Positions 10,953 to 22,907 of a stretch of 64,000 bases of DNA are shown in pieces; position 1 is the stretch's first letter; every line of letters begins with the position of its first letter. This DNA comes from Tyto alba (Eukaryota > Chordata > Aves > Strigiformes > Tytonidae): positions 7,009,730 to 7,073,729 of the forward strand of contig NW_024881324.1 of NCBI RefSeq assembly GCF_018691265.1. Reading direction: 5' to 3'. A model generated the notes under the pieces. That model was not told where the DNA came from and searched no databases. It saw only the letters and a program-made list of their open reading frames with translations. The translations under genes and the position numbers were made by a program.

Positions 10953-11464
10953 CCAAAATGGCCCAGAGGAGCCCTAACACGGGGCTGTGCTCAGTGCTAC
11001 AGAGGACAAGCAGCAGCAACCCCCGGGGGCCGCGCTGGGGCCCCCCTGGGAGTCTAGAAGCTTCCTCCCCCCGGATGCGGGGCACGAGGGCCACCTTCGT
11101 GGAGCGGGAGCAGCGGCACCTGGCCAAAATGGCCCAAAGGAGCCCTGGCAAGGGGCCGTGCTCTGTGCTGCAGAGGAAGGCAAAAACCCCCAAGGACACT
11201 TGCTAGCCCACCTTGGGGGAAAAAAAAGCCTTCCTCCCCCCAGCTGCAGGGCACGAGAGGCCATCTTCGTGGTGCACGAGCAGCAGGCAGTAAGCCAGCC
11301 AGGATGGAGCAGAGGGGCCCTGACAAGTGGTCCTGCTCAGTGCTGCAGAGGAAGGCAAAAAACCCCCGGGGACCAGTGCCAATCTGCCCCGGGGGAAAAT
11401 TCCTTCCTGACCCCAGTGCTGGCGATCGGCTGCTCCCTGAGCATGTGAGCAAGACCTGCCTCCT
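10953..11464 (-). repeat. Three-unit ~171-bp tandem array derived from a CR1-type 3' UTR, copy 2
   Basis: Equivalent of the array at 7893-8405, with unit anchors near 10991, 11162 and 11337. Only a few substitutions and one A-tract deletion separate the two arrays, so the array was built before the whole unit was duplicated. Confidence 0.65.
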
Positions 11465-11959
11465 CATCCCACAGGCTGGTCACGCCTCTCAGGAGATGCC
11501 CCAGCCCTGTTCTCCCTCAACCTGGAGCCACCCCGGGGACTTCCGAGAGTGGCAAAAGGCCCCGGCCTGATCGACCTTGGGGGCAGGAATCCTTCCTGTG
11601 CCTGGCAGGGCACCAGTGGCTGCTCCAAAGCACCTGGACCCCTGGCAACAACTCTGTATCCCATTTCTTACGGCTGCTGCCCCTGGCTCCGCAGGGGATG
11701 AGGATGACGAGCTCTGCAGTGCTGCTCCTCAAGAAGGCATTCCCTTGGTGTTGATGCTGCTCCCCATCTGAAAAAGCCTCATAGCCTCAGGCACCTCCAG
11801 GTGTTGCTGGTTCTCCTCCTCTCCAGCAGCCTTGTCCAACTTCTGGTCTTCCTCCTTCGTCCCCCTCCAGGTAATCCCACTCGCTCCTCGGGGACTTGCT
11901 CCTGGATGTCTTCGTGCTGGTCCCCGGGCCAGCTCTGGCAGCAGTGCAGGAGGGTGCCC

Positions 11960-12069
11960 CCTTTTATACTGCCTCGGGGCATTGTGATGGCTGCGTTGCC
12001 GGGTGCTGGCACTGTGACATGGGGGTGAAGGGGTCCCCATGCGCAGCCCACCGCCCCTCCGCCCAGCCC
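11960..12069 (-). promoter_or_regulatory. TATA/GC-box core promoter candidate, minus strand, copy 2
   Basis: Same arrangement as at 8901-9010: TATAAAAGG on the minus strand at 11960-11968, with GGGCGG-type boxes about 85 bp upstream (12051-12066). The few bases that differ between the copies in this stretch lie outside both motifs. Nothing is inserted between it and the upstream flank. Confidence 0.45.
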
Positions 12070-14820
12070 CCTTTGGATGGAGGCCTGTGGGGTGCTGTCC
12101 CCGAGGCAGTCCCCGTGCCCAAGGGCCCCAGGGGCCGTCCCTGCCCTTGGTGGCTGTGCACTGGGCATAGCCTCTGGGTGTCCCTGCAAATCCCTCTAGA
12201 TGTCCAGACTATGTAAAGGCAGGCATTTATACCATATACCTTCATTTGGCTGTGGGGATGCCAGAGGTGAAAGACAGGGTTTGCTTCCTTCTGCATGAAC
12301 TCTGCAGAGATGTAGAGAGGGTGTGTGATTTCCTCACCATCCCTTAGCAATGTGCCAAGGGACACTTGCTACTACACTGTTGATGGTGAGGTCTTCTTGG
12401 AAAGAAGTACTGAATTGGTTTGTGTTCTTGACCATCTTTGTCCTTGTACTTCAGGACATCTTTTCCTCCTTTGGCCTTCACCCTTGATATCTTTCTTGAA
12501 AGTGATGGCAGCTCTCTCAGCCTTTGTCTTGCTCCTTCTAGCCATCTCCCTCTTCTACAGGCCCTTCGTGCCCCTAATCAAATGCTTGGTCTTTGTCTGC
12601 CTTCACCCCAGATGGGATTTCTCTTTCTTGAACCTGAGGAATGAGAAATGTCCTTAGTGGTACAGATGAGTGCTCATCAGGGCTTTGCACAATTCTTGCC
12701 TTTCTTACAGAAAGGCTTGTAGCACTTCAGAAATCTCTTTTGCCTTTGTTACAGAGGGTGTTTAGAAATTTACTGGTCATTAATGTTAGTGGCTACTTTG
12801 GGGGTTTACCTGTTGTATTACTACTGTTGATCTTGAATGGAAGACTTCACTGATTGCTGTTTATTTTCATGTTGTTGACAGTTCAATAAAATGCTTGGAT
12901 CCCAGTTTGCTTTAAGCTGTGTGGACTGAGCAAGTCTGCTGTTGCTGAACTGCAAACAACTATAACAGTAAACATGAGACGTGTGACTTAGTTTCATGAG
13001 ACATACTACTTAAGGTCGGTATTTGCAGTATTTTTATGTGTGTTGGGTTTAATTTCTTGTACTCTGAGAATTGAAAACTTGAACAAATAGGAACAACAGC
13101 GTTTAGCTTCAGAAGTGATGAGGCACAAGAAGCACTCCTAATCCAAAGTAGAGAAGCTCTGGAAGTTTTAGAGCTGCTTTGTCCCTGTGATGATTATATT
13201 ACAAAGCACAGTATATGATGACATGGTATTCTTCAGGTACTTGCTTAAGACAAACTGTATGGCTTATTCATATTTTTCTTCTTTGAATAAAATACTTGTT
13301 TTGAACTCATTAACCTCCCTCCCCAACCATTCTAGACCACGTTATTACAGAATGAGGTGCATACATAGATGCCTACATGTAAATAAATTTAAGCTCTATT
13401 TGTACACATGTACTCACATGTGAAAAAGGGGAGGATTGTTTTCAAGAATACAGGCACGATTTAGTGTCATTGTGTATGAGTAGGCAAACTCTAAGTACTG
13501 TATTGGTGACCTTTAAATAAAAGGAGAATTCATTATGGTTAGCAACCGTGATTTTCAGAAAAAAATCGTAGTGTTGCTGTTAAGATTATTAACTGCTTTA
13601 GAGATTTGTCACTGTGGATAAACCAAAAAAACTTCTTGTCATTTGGCATACTAACAAATGCCAGTGACTGTACTTTCTTAGCACAAACTAAAGACAACCC
13701 CAAATCTTATGATACTCTTGCATACCTCTGTTATATTCTGTGAGAACAGTGTTTTTCTTTACATCTTTGCATGTAAGACTGTAAATTCAAAAGAAGGAGT
13801 TGTATACTAAATATCAGATTTAAATACCTAGAATTGCACATAATACATGAAGTAATTCATGGATCAAGCTACTGACAGACTGCAGAATTCTTGCTTGCTC
13901 TACCTGGTGCTGATCTTAATTGTCTCAGCACACTAATCAGTAATAGCAATATGGGAAGTACCTACCAGCCTAAAATCAGCAGTGATTTTTCATTGAGAGA
14001 ATCATCTCAGCATTTTGCAGTGTTTATAAATCTACTATGCATGTATGTATATATGATGCTGCAGCTTCTGATTTTTACATGGATGTATTACCTTACGTCG
14101 TTTTGTGTCACTCACTCCATGGAATTGTTGCTTATATATATGCACCTGTGGAAGGGAAGCAGTCAGGTGCTCAACAGTTATGAGGATAGAGTCTAAAATG
14201 AGTCACACTGGAATTTGACTATTTCTTACATTAACTTGTCAAAACATTGGATTGTAATACAAAGCTTGCAGGAATACTTTCTACACATGTAGAATGTGCT
14301 TTCCCTTTTGTTAATTTTCAAAGAAGTGGAAGAAAAAAAGATGGACACAGTCATCTTAATTTTTTCCTCAGATCAGAAGATGTAATATTTTGTTCAAACA
14401 TTTTAATAGAACAATTATTCTTTTGTTTTTAAATATAATTTTCAAGTGAATTAACTGCCTGTCACAGGTGCTTTTTCAACAGTCATGGAGAACTAAATCC
14501 TTTTTTACCAAATCATATAACAATGTCAGCCAAAGATTCCTTTATCTGTTTTCTTTAGGCATCACAGCTTTCTTTTTGGAGTGACCATTCCTAAAAGTAA
14601 AAGGAAAGTAGTAATTCCAGAACACTTTTTTTTTTTTTTTTTTCCCCCTAAGGTAATTTGTCTGCTAGGATGACTGATGCTTATTCTCTTTGAACTAAGT
14701 TGAGATTGCTAGCTCACTTCTTATCCTTGAAGAGCATGAAGGTGAGAACTTTTGACCTGGATTAGATCTTGAAGCAATGATCTTCAAGTGGAGGACCAAT
14801 ATTGAGATGCCATACTACTG

Positions 14821-14868
14821 TTTTTTTGTTTTGTTTTGGTTGTTTGTTTGTTTTTTTTTTTTTTTTTT
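14821..14868. repeat. T-rich tract
   Basis: A run of TTTTG-type repeats ending in eighteen consecutive T residues. Confidence 0.85.
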
Positions 14869-16621
14869 ACTGCAATCGGAATCAAAAATATTAAATAAAC
14901 AGTATTTTCCAGTTCTTTTCCTCCTGTGCCTGTCATTAACAGTGTACAAAGGTTTAGTGCAATCTTGCTGAATAACAGGAATAGAAAAAGGAAGAAATAG
15001 CTACACACTCATTAGAAACAAAATCAATTATTACTTTTAAAAAAACTACCTGCTTTCAATTAAGCAGGAAATTATCTAACCGGTTCCTTAATTTGCTCTG
15101 GCTGGCAGTCTCTCAACTGCTTTATGCTGAGTGGAGCATGAAATTAAATATGTAACAACTATCCTAATGGTAAAACCAGCATTTAGAAATGGTATTTTGC
15201 ATAGTATCAAAAGAAATAATGACATAAAAATAAATTACTGCTGCTTCAATGCATTTGATATTTAAAAGAAATAAATTACTTCATTTTTGATTCTCTTATT
15301 CTGATTAATAACAAAACAATCTTTGGTTTGACTGATGCAGATCTGTACTTGGGAACTGGATTATTTGTTTAGGTGGTTGTTTCCCTGCCTCACCCCCCCC
15401 CCACCTGCTTTCAGATAATGGATGAAAGTGTTGGTGTTAATCTCTTGTTGCTTCAAGTGTGAAGCTCCACCCCATGAACATCTATTTTGTGTACAGTATG
15501 CCTTTTGTTAAAATTATTGTAGGAATCTTCCAGAAATTTTTAAGTTTTTTGTTTGATGCTATTTGCTGTACCTTTCTGAGGATATACTTTCTGTATCCCA
15601 GCTGGAACCCATGCTTTTCTTACTGCTTAAGAGAGATTTTCAGAATCATATACAGAATCTGATTTTCAGAGGCATCCCATTGGAGTTCAGTACTAGGTCA
15701 CATATATGTCTTTAAAAAAACCCGGGAAGCTGGTGCAGAATGCTTATGATTGTACATTAGGAGAGGTCAAGCCCATGGACCAAGGTTAGATTTGTAAAAA
15801 AAGTGCTTGAATCATCCAGTTCTTTGTGTGTATTAGCATTAACCCACCAGCCCTCTCCCCTGCCCCCAAAATTCACAAGCATTTAGAATGGCAGAATGAT
15901 CCACAGATTTGCACTATATAAACTTGGCTATGCTGCCATCCAGGAAAATATATTTTGATTTGAATGTAACACCTTTGATTTGATTAACTTGGTGACACAA
16001 ATCTGTACACTTCACTGTATTTATCACTGTGTGGACTTTATTTATCACTTTCAGTTTTATTTAGATTTGAATAGCAGAGAAATAATTTATACTGTGATGC
16101 TAAGTTAGAATGAGTCTTTTTTAAGTCCACAAGTACATCAAACATCTATATGGATCACAGTAGTTTTCCTTTTTTAACAATAGTTAATAAAAAAATTTCT
16201 AATGCCCTAATTATGATTTAAGATGCAGTAACTCATCACATTCCCCAATACCCAGATATAGACTATTTTGTTCTTCAGTTGGGATTTAATGGTATCTGGC
16301 TTCCATAGAAAATAAGTGCCATTTTGTAGATTCTTTAATGAACACATTTCTGTTCTCTACAAACTTGTGGAATTGAGCCACCAAAGCAGTAAAATTGTTG
16401 GTCTTTGCTTTGAGGTTTGACTCAGACACTCATTGTCTGCCACAACTTTTGAAAATGCTTTGAAATTTGGTAGAAAGTGTTGGTTCTTCCACAAAGTAAT
16501 CCCACCCTTATATTGCAGAAGTAATGGTTGTGGTAGCAGCTGTCTGCATTTTACGAAAATCGCTTTATATTGTTAGTTGGCCATTAGTCTGCCAGGCAGT
16601 TCTGTTTTGTTTCTTGAATGG

Positions 16622-16643
16622 GGGACAATTTGTTAATTGTCCC
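16622..16643. other. Perfect 9-bp hairpin
   Basis: GGGACAATT (16622-16630), loop TGTT, then AATTGTCCC (16635-16643). It is short, and its function is unknown. Confidence 0.6.
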
Positions 16644-19191
16644 AAATAAGAAAAATAATAAAAATAAGCTCCAGTTAAGTTGGATCAGAACTGAAAAAGA
16701 ATGTCTGACTTTTCATTTATGTTTAGACCCCTTTACCTCTCTCTGTCATGTAATTTAGAAGCTGTCTCCAAAACTTCAAGAATATAAAATGACTTTTATG
16801 TTCCAGTGACACACTTAATGAAGAAAGTGGGGAAAAGAAAACGACTGGAGGAAATGAGCTCAGATGTTCAAAGTATTTAGAACAGCATCCCTATATGTCA
16901 CCCCAATTTTCTCAAACTTTAGTCGGAGTCTTGAGGAAAAGTCACCTCTCCTTATTCCCGCTTGGCATCAATTTTCTTTCACCATAGCCTGCAGTCGGAG
17001 TCACTGAGCTGAAAAACTGCCTGCTCTCTCTCAGTGGTGCCTTCCCTCGAAGTTGATGGTGTCCTGTCAGCAGCTTAGCCAGACAGAACCACCGGCGCCA
17101 TCTTCATTAGAGTAAAAGCTAATATAAACAAATAAAGGCGTTAGTGTAGATAGCAGAGTGAGAGTATTACCAAAAAATGTTTTGCAGAGTCAGTTGCTAT
17201 GCCTTTAGTTTTAAAAATATATAAATGTTATATGAATCTCAAATCTGCTTTTATTTACATAAAATATTTATACATCAAGCAAGACAATTTCACAACTTGA
17301 AAATGTATTTTCCTGTTAGATTAATCTTTTCATATGCTAACCACATTACAAGTAAACATTTTCATAGTCTCCACTACATGAATGTGGCTAAAAGCTTCCT
17401 TGTTATTTTATAGTTACAGCATTTCAAATGTATCCCTTTTTGACGTGGTTAGGCAGCCTGCCAGTTTTACCACTAAATTATAGCAGAGAAAACACTCAGT
17501 AGAATTTGATTAGATTTCTTCCTTCTCCCCATGAGTAAGGCGAAGCAAATTTATGTTCAAAATGCAAGCTGGGTTCTAAAGAATTGAATATAGATCCATA
17601 TTTGTAGTGTTAAAAATGCATGTGAGTTTTGTAGTTGAAAATACATCTTGTTTATAGTGCTGCTTTATAGTACTGTTGTATTTTGTTCTGTTTTGTCACT
17701 ATCTGTAGAATGATAGAAAAGTGTTAACTATACCAAAGTTAAGGTTTGTATTTCAGAGAATGTGATGAATATGTATTAATTTTTGCTGTTAATAAGCAAC
17801 TATATTAACAAATTGCACTCGTTTACCTAAGGGATCTAATTTAGAAGTGTGTTATCTATAGGCTGTACTTTTAAAGAGAAAGACTGCATCTAACTGACCT
17901 CTGAGTATATGGTGTGGCACGTGTCCAAGCCATAAGATTTATTTGTCCAAATTAGGGATCTGGTTGGAGCATGTTGGGGTGCCTCTCTGGCCAAGAAGGT
18001 CAGGTTTCTTCTTGTACTTATCAGGGCAGAATGAGAGAAGAGATCACGTGTGCCTGATTTTGACCCAATACAGAGTTGGAACATGGGATAAGATAGAACC
18101 ATTCCCAGGTATACACCATTGTCCAGAGATCTTCAGAGAACTGCCCCTGTGTCCATCGCTTGCCATGAACTACAAGCAGATTTATCTTCTAGAACTTACC
18201 CTCAGCTGCTAACTTGAATTCCTAGGTTGTCTGGTTTGTGAATTATGAGTGCCGGTGACCAAAGCTGCCTCAGCAGAGGTTTCTGAAAGACCATAGGCAG
18301 TGGATTGTGATCACCATCTATTGTATGTTTGATAGATGTCTGCATGAAAGATTCACTCGTGAGTGTGTATTATCATTATAATGACATGAAAACAAACTTG
18401 TTTATAAGATGGTTGTTACTTGGTAGCACTGTTTTCATAATATATTTATATCCTTTAAGGACAGGAGAGACCTTTGCGAACCACTATTAAATAACAGAAA
18501 CCAAGACATTTTAGTCATCGGTCTCTGCAGAATCCTATTCAGATGAGCAGTTGAGATGAAGTATGTATTTTACAAAAAATGTAGTGCAGAAGCTAAGGTG
18601 GGTATAACTGCTTATTTAGTCCTCATTCTAAGAGGCAAGTACAATAGCTGGGTAGGCGTCTCTTATATTCTGTAAATCTTTTATAGGAACAGAAGGGTTC
18701 AGAATCTGACATTATAAGTCCAGCACATTTCACAAGTGATCCTTAAAAATATACTCTTGTTGCTGCTTCCAATGTGTGCTTTTAGTATTAAAGTAAGCTG
18801 AAACGTATTCATAGTTCCATCTCCTACTGCCAAGCAAAGGAATTAAATGAGTAACTTTAATGAATATAATGATTTAATTGTCTACTATATATAGATATGA
18901 CATTAAACAAATCTTTAAAATCTGATGTGTGAGAATGTACCTAATAATTAACAAAATTTAATAAATGTGACTATGATGTATATGATTCAATTAATTAGGG
19001 AAAAAACATTCTGTAAAACATGAGCAGTTGATGTAAAGATGTTTCATCAGGATTAGCTTGGCTATTAGGTTAAAAGAAACTAGTGTAGGAGGAAGAGAGG
19101 TCCCACCATATTTTTTTTTTTTGATAAACGCCTGAAAATCTTTAGATTTTTTCACATTTAAAAGGATTTTCAAATTTGTTTTGGAAAATGT

Positions 19192-19783
19192 TGTCATGGT
19201 TTAACCCCAGCTGGCAAATAAGACCCACACAGCTGCTTGCTTACTCCCTCTGCCCCTGTGGGATGGGGGAGAGAATCAGAAAAGTGAAAAAACTTGAGGG
19301 TTGAGATAAAGACAATTTAATAGGTAAAGCAAAAGCCATGCACACATGGAAAGCAAAACAAGGAATTCATTCACCACTCCCCGTGGGCAGTCAGGTGCTC
19401 AGCCATCCCCAGGACAACCGGGCTCCATCATGCGTAATGGTGACTTGGGAAGACAAAATGCCATCACTCTGAATGTGCCCCTCCTTCTTCCTCCTTCCCC
19501 CAGTTTTATTGCTGAGCATCACATCATACAGTATGGGATGTCCCTGGGGTCAGTTGAGGTCAGCTGTCCTGGCTGTGCCCCCTCCTAGCCTCTTGTTCAC
19601 CCCCAGCCTCCTTGCTGGTGGTTTGGGGTGAGGATCAGAAAAGGCCTTGCTGACTCTGTGTAAGCCCTGCTCAACAATAGCGAAAACATCTCTGAATTTA
19701 CAGTTTCCAGCATAAATCCAAAACATAGCCTCATAATAGCTACTATAAAGAAAATTAACTCTACCCGAGCCAAAACCAGCACA
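19192..19783 (-). repeat. 3' LTR of the ERVL-type element
   Basis: 592 bp, TG...CA ends on either strand (plus edges TGTCATGGTTTAACCCC and AACCAGCACA). An ATTAAA signal on the minus strand lies at 19316-19321, where the RNA end is expected. Purine-rich AATAAGGGGTGGACATT (minus strand, 19784-19800) sits just inside it and fits a polypurine tract. Confidence 0.85.
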
Positions 19784-21173
19784 AATGTCCACCCCTTATT
19801 CCATACCACTTACATCATGCTCAGGTCCTGTACTATCCAGTACATCCTCATTACCCACCACCACTCTTCCCATCCTTTGATATAATAAACAGATGTCATT
19901 CCCTTAGTATGCAGACCACCCCTGTGGAATGTCTGTAAAAATGTCCACAGAATGTCCATTGAGTTAATTTAGTCCATGACTTTGGGCTCCATCTGTCGTG
20001 GTGGTTACTCAGGACAGGAGAGGTGGTGTGTTGTGTGGAGTTACCGGGCACCAAAGCCAGCTCAGGTCAGGTCAGTGCTGCACTTGCACTGCTTCTTGTC
20101 AGGCTTGTCCTCTACTGGTTCAGGTGGTTCCTGCTGTAGTACTTCCTATGACATGCAACTCAAATAATGGGTTACAACAATTTAAAGTTATTTCTATTAC
20201 CATCTCCACCCCTGGTCCCTTTGGACCAGACCATTGGGTTTAACATTGCAATGAACTCTTCCCCTTGCCCCTGCTCTGTCTTGGACTTACCCACAGATTG
20301 CTGTCCCTTAGGGGTGTACCTTCTCAATGTGGAACCTTATCTATGAGCCACAGTTTCTCCAGGGCTGTACCTGCTGTGGCACAGACTAATCTACTGCCAC
20401 AATCACTCTGAGGTGTGCCTGTTCCAGTGTGGCTTTCTCCATGGGCCACAATGCCCTCAGAGATGTACCTGCTCCAGCATGGCCTTACTCACAGCCACAG
20501 TCCCTTCAGATGTAAACCTGCTCCAACATGGCCTTACCCATGGCTGCAGTCCCTCCAGGGACATACCTGCTCTATTGTGGGCTTATCCATGGCTACATGC
20601 TTTGAGGTGCTCCAGCATGACCATGCGCAGCCACTGATGCTCTGAGGTGTATCCTCTCCAGCATGGACTTGCCCTTGGGCCACAGTCCCTTCAGAGGTAC
20701 ACCTGCTATGGCACAGACAAAACCACGGCCACAGACGCTCCGAGATGCACCCGCTCTGGTGTGGATGTATCCACAGCCACAGATGCTTCGGGGTGTCCTG
20801 CTCGTGAGTGGACTCATCCACAGGTCACAGTCCCTCTGACTCGAATTGACACTGGAGTTCCAGCAGCACAGAACCAGCAGCGGTGCCCTGGCCATCTGCC
20901 AGCCCAGGCACATCGCCACTGCTGTTATCAGAATGTTCCCAGGCACACCACAGTCAGATGATCAGCGGTACGGCACTACAGTGAGCAGCAAAAGCAAAAA
21001 GCAGCCGCTAACGAGCACTCAGCTCTAACATACAGTAAGGTAAGCAAGCCCCGTGGCAAGCAGAGAAGCCTGTTAATTAATAGCAAACCAGCAATAAGAG
21101 CTATAAATTCGATCTAGCATATTCCAATCAAATGTGCTGTTATCTCAGCCCCATGTTGGGCACCAAAAAGGAC
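19784..21173 (-). mobile_element. Interior of the ERVL-type element, no coding genes
   Basis: This 1,390-bp interior contains the ~49-bp tandem array (20291-20840) and flanking unique sequence. No retroviral motif was found in the reading frames, and the longest frames (104 and 117 codons) run across the tandem repeat on opposite strands. A primer-binding-site candidate, TGGTGCCCAACATGGGGC (minus strand, 21148-21165), lies eight bases inside the 5' LTR. It has the TGG start expected of a tRNA-primed site, but I could not assign the tRNA with certainty. Confidence 0.7.
20291..20840. repeat. ~49-bp tandem array, about 11 degenerate units
   Basis: Units start with CCACAG or a variant such as CCACAAT or CTGCAG, followed by YCCYTCNGAGGTRYACCTGC, then a CCAGCATGG-like centre and CTTACCCATGG-like end. 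Most units are 48-49 bp; one near 20592 is shortened to about 38 bp. The unit length is not a multiple of three, so no single frame can encode a repeating peptide. The array fills about 40 percent of the element interior. Confidence 0.75.
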
Positions 21174-21758
21174 TGTTGTGGTTTAACCCTGGCTGGCAAC
21201 TAAGTCCTACCCATCTGCTTGCTCATTCCTCCCTGCCACCATGGGATGGGGGAATCAGAAGGGTAAAAGTGAGAAAACCCGTGGGATGAGATAAAGACAG
21301 CTTAATAGGTAAAGCAAAAGCTGTGCACACAAGCAAAGTAAACCAAGGAATTCATTCACTACTCCCCAGTGGCAGGCAGGGGCTCAGCCATCCCCAGGAC
21401 AGCCGGGCTCCACCATGTGTAATGGTGATTTGGGAAGGCAAATGCCATCGCTCTGAATGTCCTCCCCTTCTTTCTTCTTCCCCCAGCTTTATATGCTGAG
21501 CATGACATCACACAGTATGGGATGTCCCTGGGGTCAGTTGGGGTCAGCTGTCCCCTCCCAGCTCCTTGTGCCCCCCCAGCCCCCCCACTGGTGGGGTGTG
21601 GTGAGGTTCAAAACAGGCCTTGGCTCTGTGTGAGCCCTGCTCAGCAATAACTAAAGCATCCTTGTGTTATCCGCACTGTTTCCAGCACAAATCCAAAACA
21701 CAGCCCCATACTAGCTACTGTGAAGAAAATTAACTCTACCCCAGCCAAAACCAGCACA
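21174..21758 (-). repeat. 5' LTR of the ERVL-type element
   Basis: 585 bp, plus-strand edges TGTTGTGGTTTAACCC and AACCAGCACA. An ATATAAA box on the minus strand at 21488-21494 is correctly placed for an LTR promoter; in the 3' LTR the same site has decayed. Confidence 0.85.
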
Positions 21759-21763
21759 AATGT

Positions 21764-22902
21764 TCACCAAGACATCAAGTGGCTGTACAAATGGTAAAAA
21801 CAGTGAGTCAGTAAGCCACACTAGCCTAATTATTCTGAGTAGAGAGGTAGTGTATATAGCACAGTGTGGATTACTTATTCATTCTTTGTAAACAGCTTTC
21901 ATAATAATGGACCAATTCAAAGCCCATTGGCATCAGTCAGTGCACTCCTACTGTTATCATCAACTTCCATTCCAACTCAGAGTCTTATCCAAAGCCTATT
22001 GAATCTGATGAAAATGTTGTTACAGCTGAGATGGTGTAAGGGCCTAAACAAGCTGTTCTGAAATGAAATATACTATCTCTTTTTGCAACCTTTTTCCTCA
22101 TTCTTTGCTAATTTTGACAACACTCAGCTCTTGGGAGAACTTCCATTGAGCAAATGTTGATTTTTAGATCTAGCTTTCTAAATAGAGGTTATTCTACTGA
22201 ATGTTCAAAATGTGTCCCACCTATAACTAAGAAAAAAGATGACATTGTCAGAAGAAGGAGCACAAAAAGTGTTGTGTGTGCTTATAGATAATTACATTTA
22301 AGTAGGGCAGCAGAACATCCATTTCACTTATGATTTGTATACAAATAAAAGATGTAATTGATTTAATTTACATCACCATGGATCATTGGTAAATGTGACC
22401 TGAAAGGATCTATATTTTGGTCTGAAGCTCAATGTGATCTTATTCCCTTTAAAGAGAATAATAGTAATCAATGTCTTGTAGCCTTTGGGGAGTGAGGTAC
22501 TGTTTACCCACTAAAGACTGGCATTTTTCAAGCATTTATTGACACTGATGTTCCCATTGAAATAAATGGGATTGTTCATTGGATGGAAGTTATGATGTCT
22601 TTAACCTGTAAGAGTTTTCACAAAGAGATGAGGACATAATTTATTGATCCATTTAAAAAATATCAGTGTTCCACAAGGCTCATGACATGGGCAGTCCAAA
22701 TATACTGGAAAGGATAAGAATTAAATGGAGGAGTAATCCCTTTTTGATATTTCTGTGGAATCAATATAAAATGACACTGCAATAGGACGTAGGCTTGCTC
22801 ACTGAAGATGCAGTCAAGGTAGATGATCTTCAACTTGCTTATTAGTGTATTTGTATGCCATCTTTCAGAATGGGTGAACTCAATAGGTATGAATTAAAGT
22901 AT
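21764..22902. other. Non-coding stretch between two LTR insertions
   Basis: AT-rich unique sequence. No gene or recognisable repeat. Confidence 0.5.
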
Positions 22903-22907
22903 GTTAC

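Larger units (their letters stand above)
10299..12077. repeat. GC-rich duplicated unit, copy 2
   Basis: Second copy of the unit at 7164-9018, same orientation. Alignment offset is 3060 bp, becoming 3059 after one A is lost in the tract near 11220. The purine tract, tandem array and promoter are all kept. It lacks the ~75 extra bp present near the left edge of copy 1. One T fewer in the minus-strand T tract near 10410 keeps a minus-strand frame open further than in copy 1. The right edge (CCCAGCCCCCTTTGGA) then departs from the copy 1 flank. Confidence 0.9.
12078..19186. other. Long non-coding stretch, no gene seen
   Basis: After about 650 bp of mixed sequence the DNA is AT-rich. I saw T tracts of 18 at 14626-14643 and 14851-14868, a short C run near 15393-15403, and a hairpin at 16622-16643. 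A denser, less repetitive block at about 16780-17130 might be conserved regulatory DNA. The 110-codon plus-strand frame at 12325-12657 has a hydrophobic centre but no family resemblance. No exon, RNA gene or LINE was recognised. Confidence 0.5.
19187..21763 (-). mobile_element. LTR-to-LTR retroelement of ERVL type without coding genes
   Basis: Two LTRs in the same orientation flank a 1.39-kb interior. A perfect 5-bp target-site duplication, AATGT, is at 19187-19191 and 21759-21763, which shows one insertion event. The element reads on the minus strand: 5' LTR 21174-21758, interior, 3' LTR 19192-19783. The LTRs differ by an estimated 12-15 percent, so the insertion is old. The interior holds no visible gag, protease, reverse transcriptase or envelope frame; it is mostly a ~49-bp tandem array. 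It must have moved with proteins supplied by another element. Five-bp duplications fit ERVL; the LTR edge TGTYRTGGTTTAACCC (plus strand) is typical of a common avian ERVL family. Confidence 0.85.

Noticed and set aside
7164..12077. The two GC-rich copies as the LTRs of one retrovirus
   Set aside because: They lack TG...CA ends and a target duplication, the promoter sits at one edge of the unit, and the spacer holds an unrelated CR1 insertion with no PBS or polypurine tract.
12325..12657. 110-codon plus-strand frame with a hydrophobic middle
   Set aside because: No recognisable family, signal peptide or splice context; it overlaps another frame at 12438-12644.
20413..20946. Open frames across the 49-bp array on both strands
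   Set aside because: They are artefacts of a repeating sequence whose period is not a multiple of three; no domain is present.
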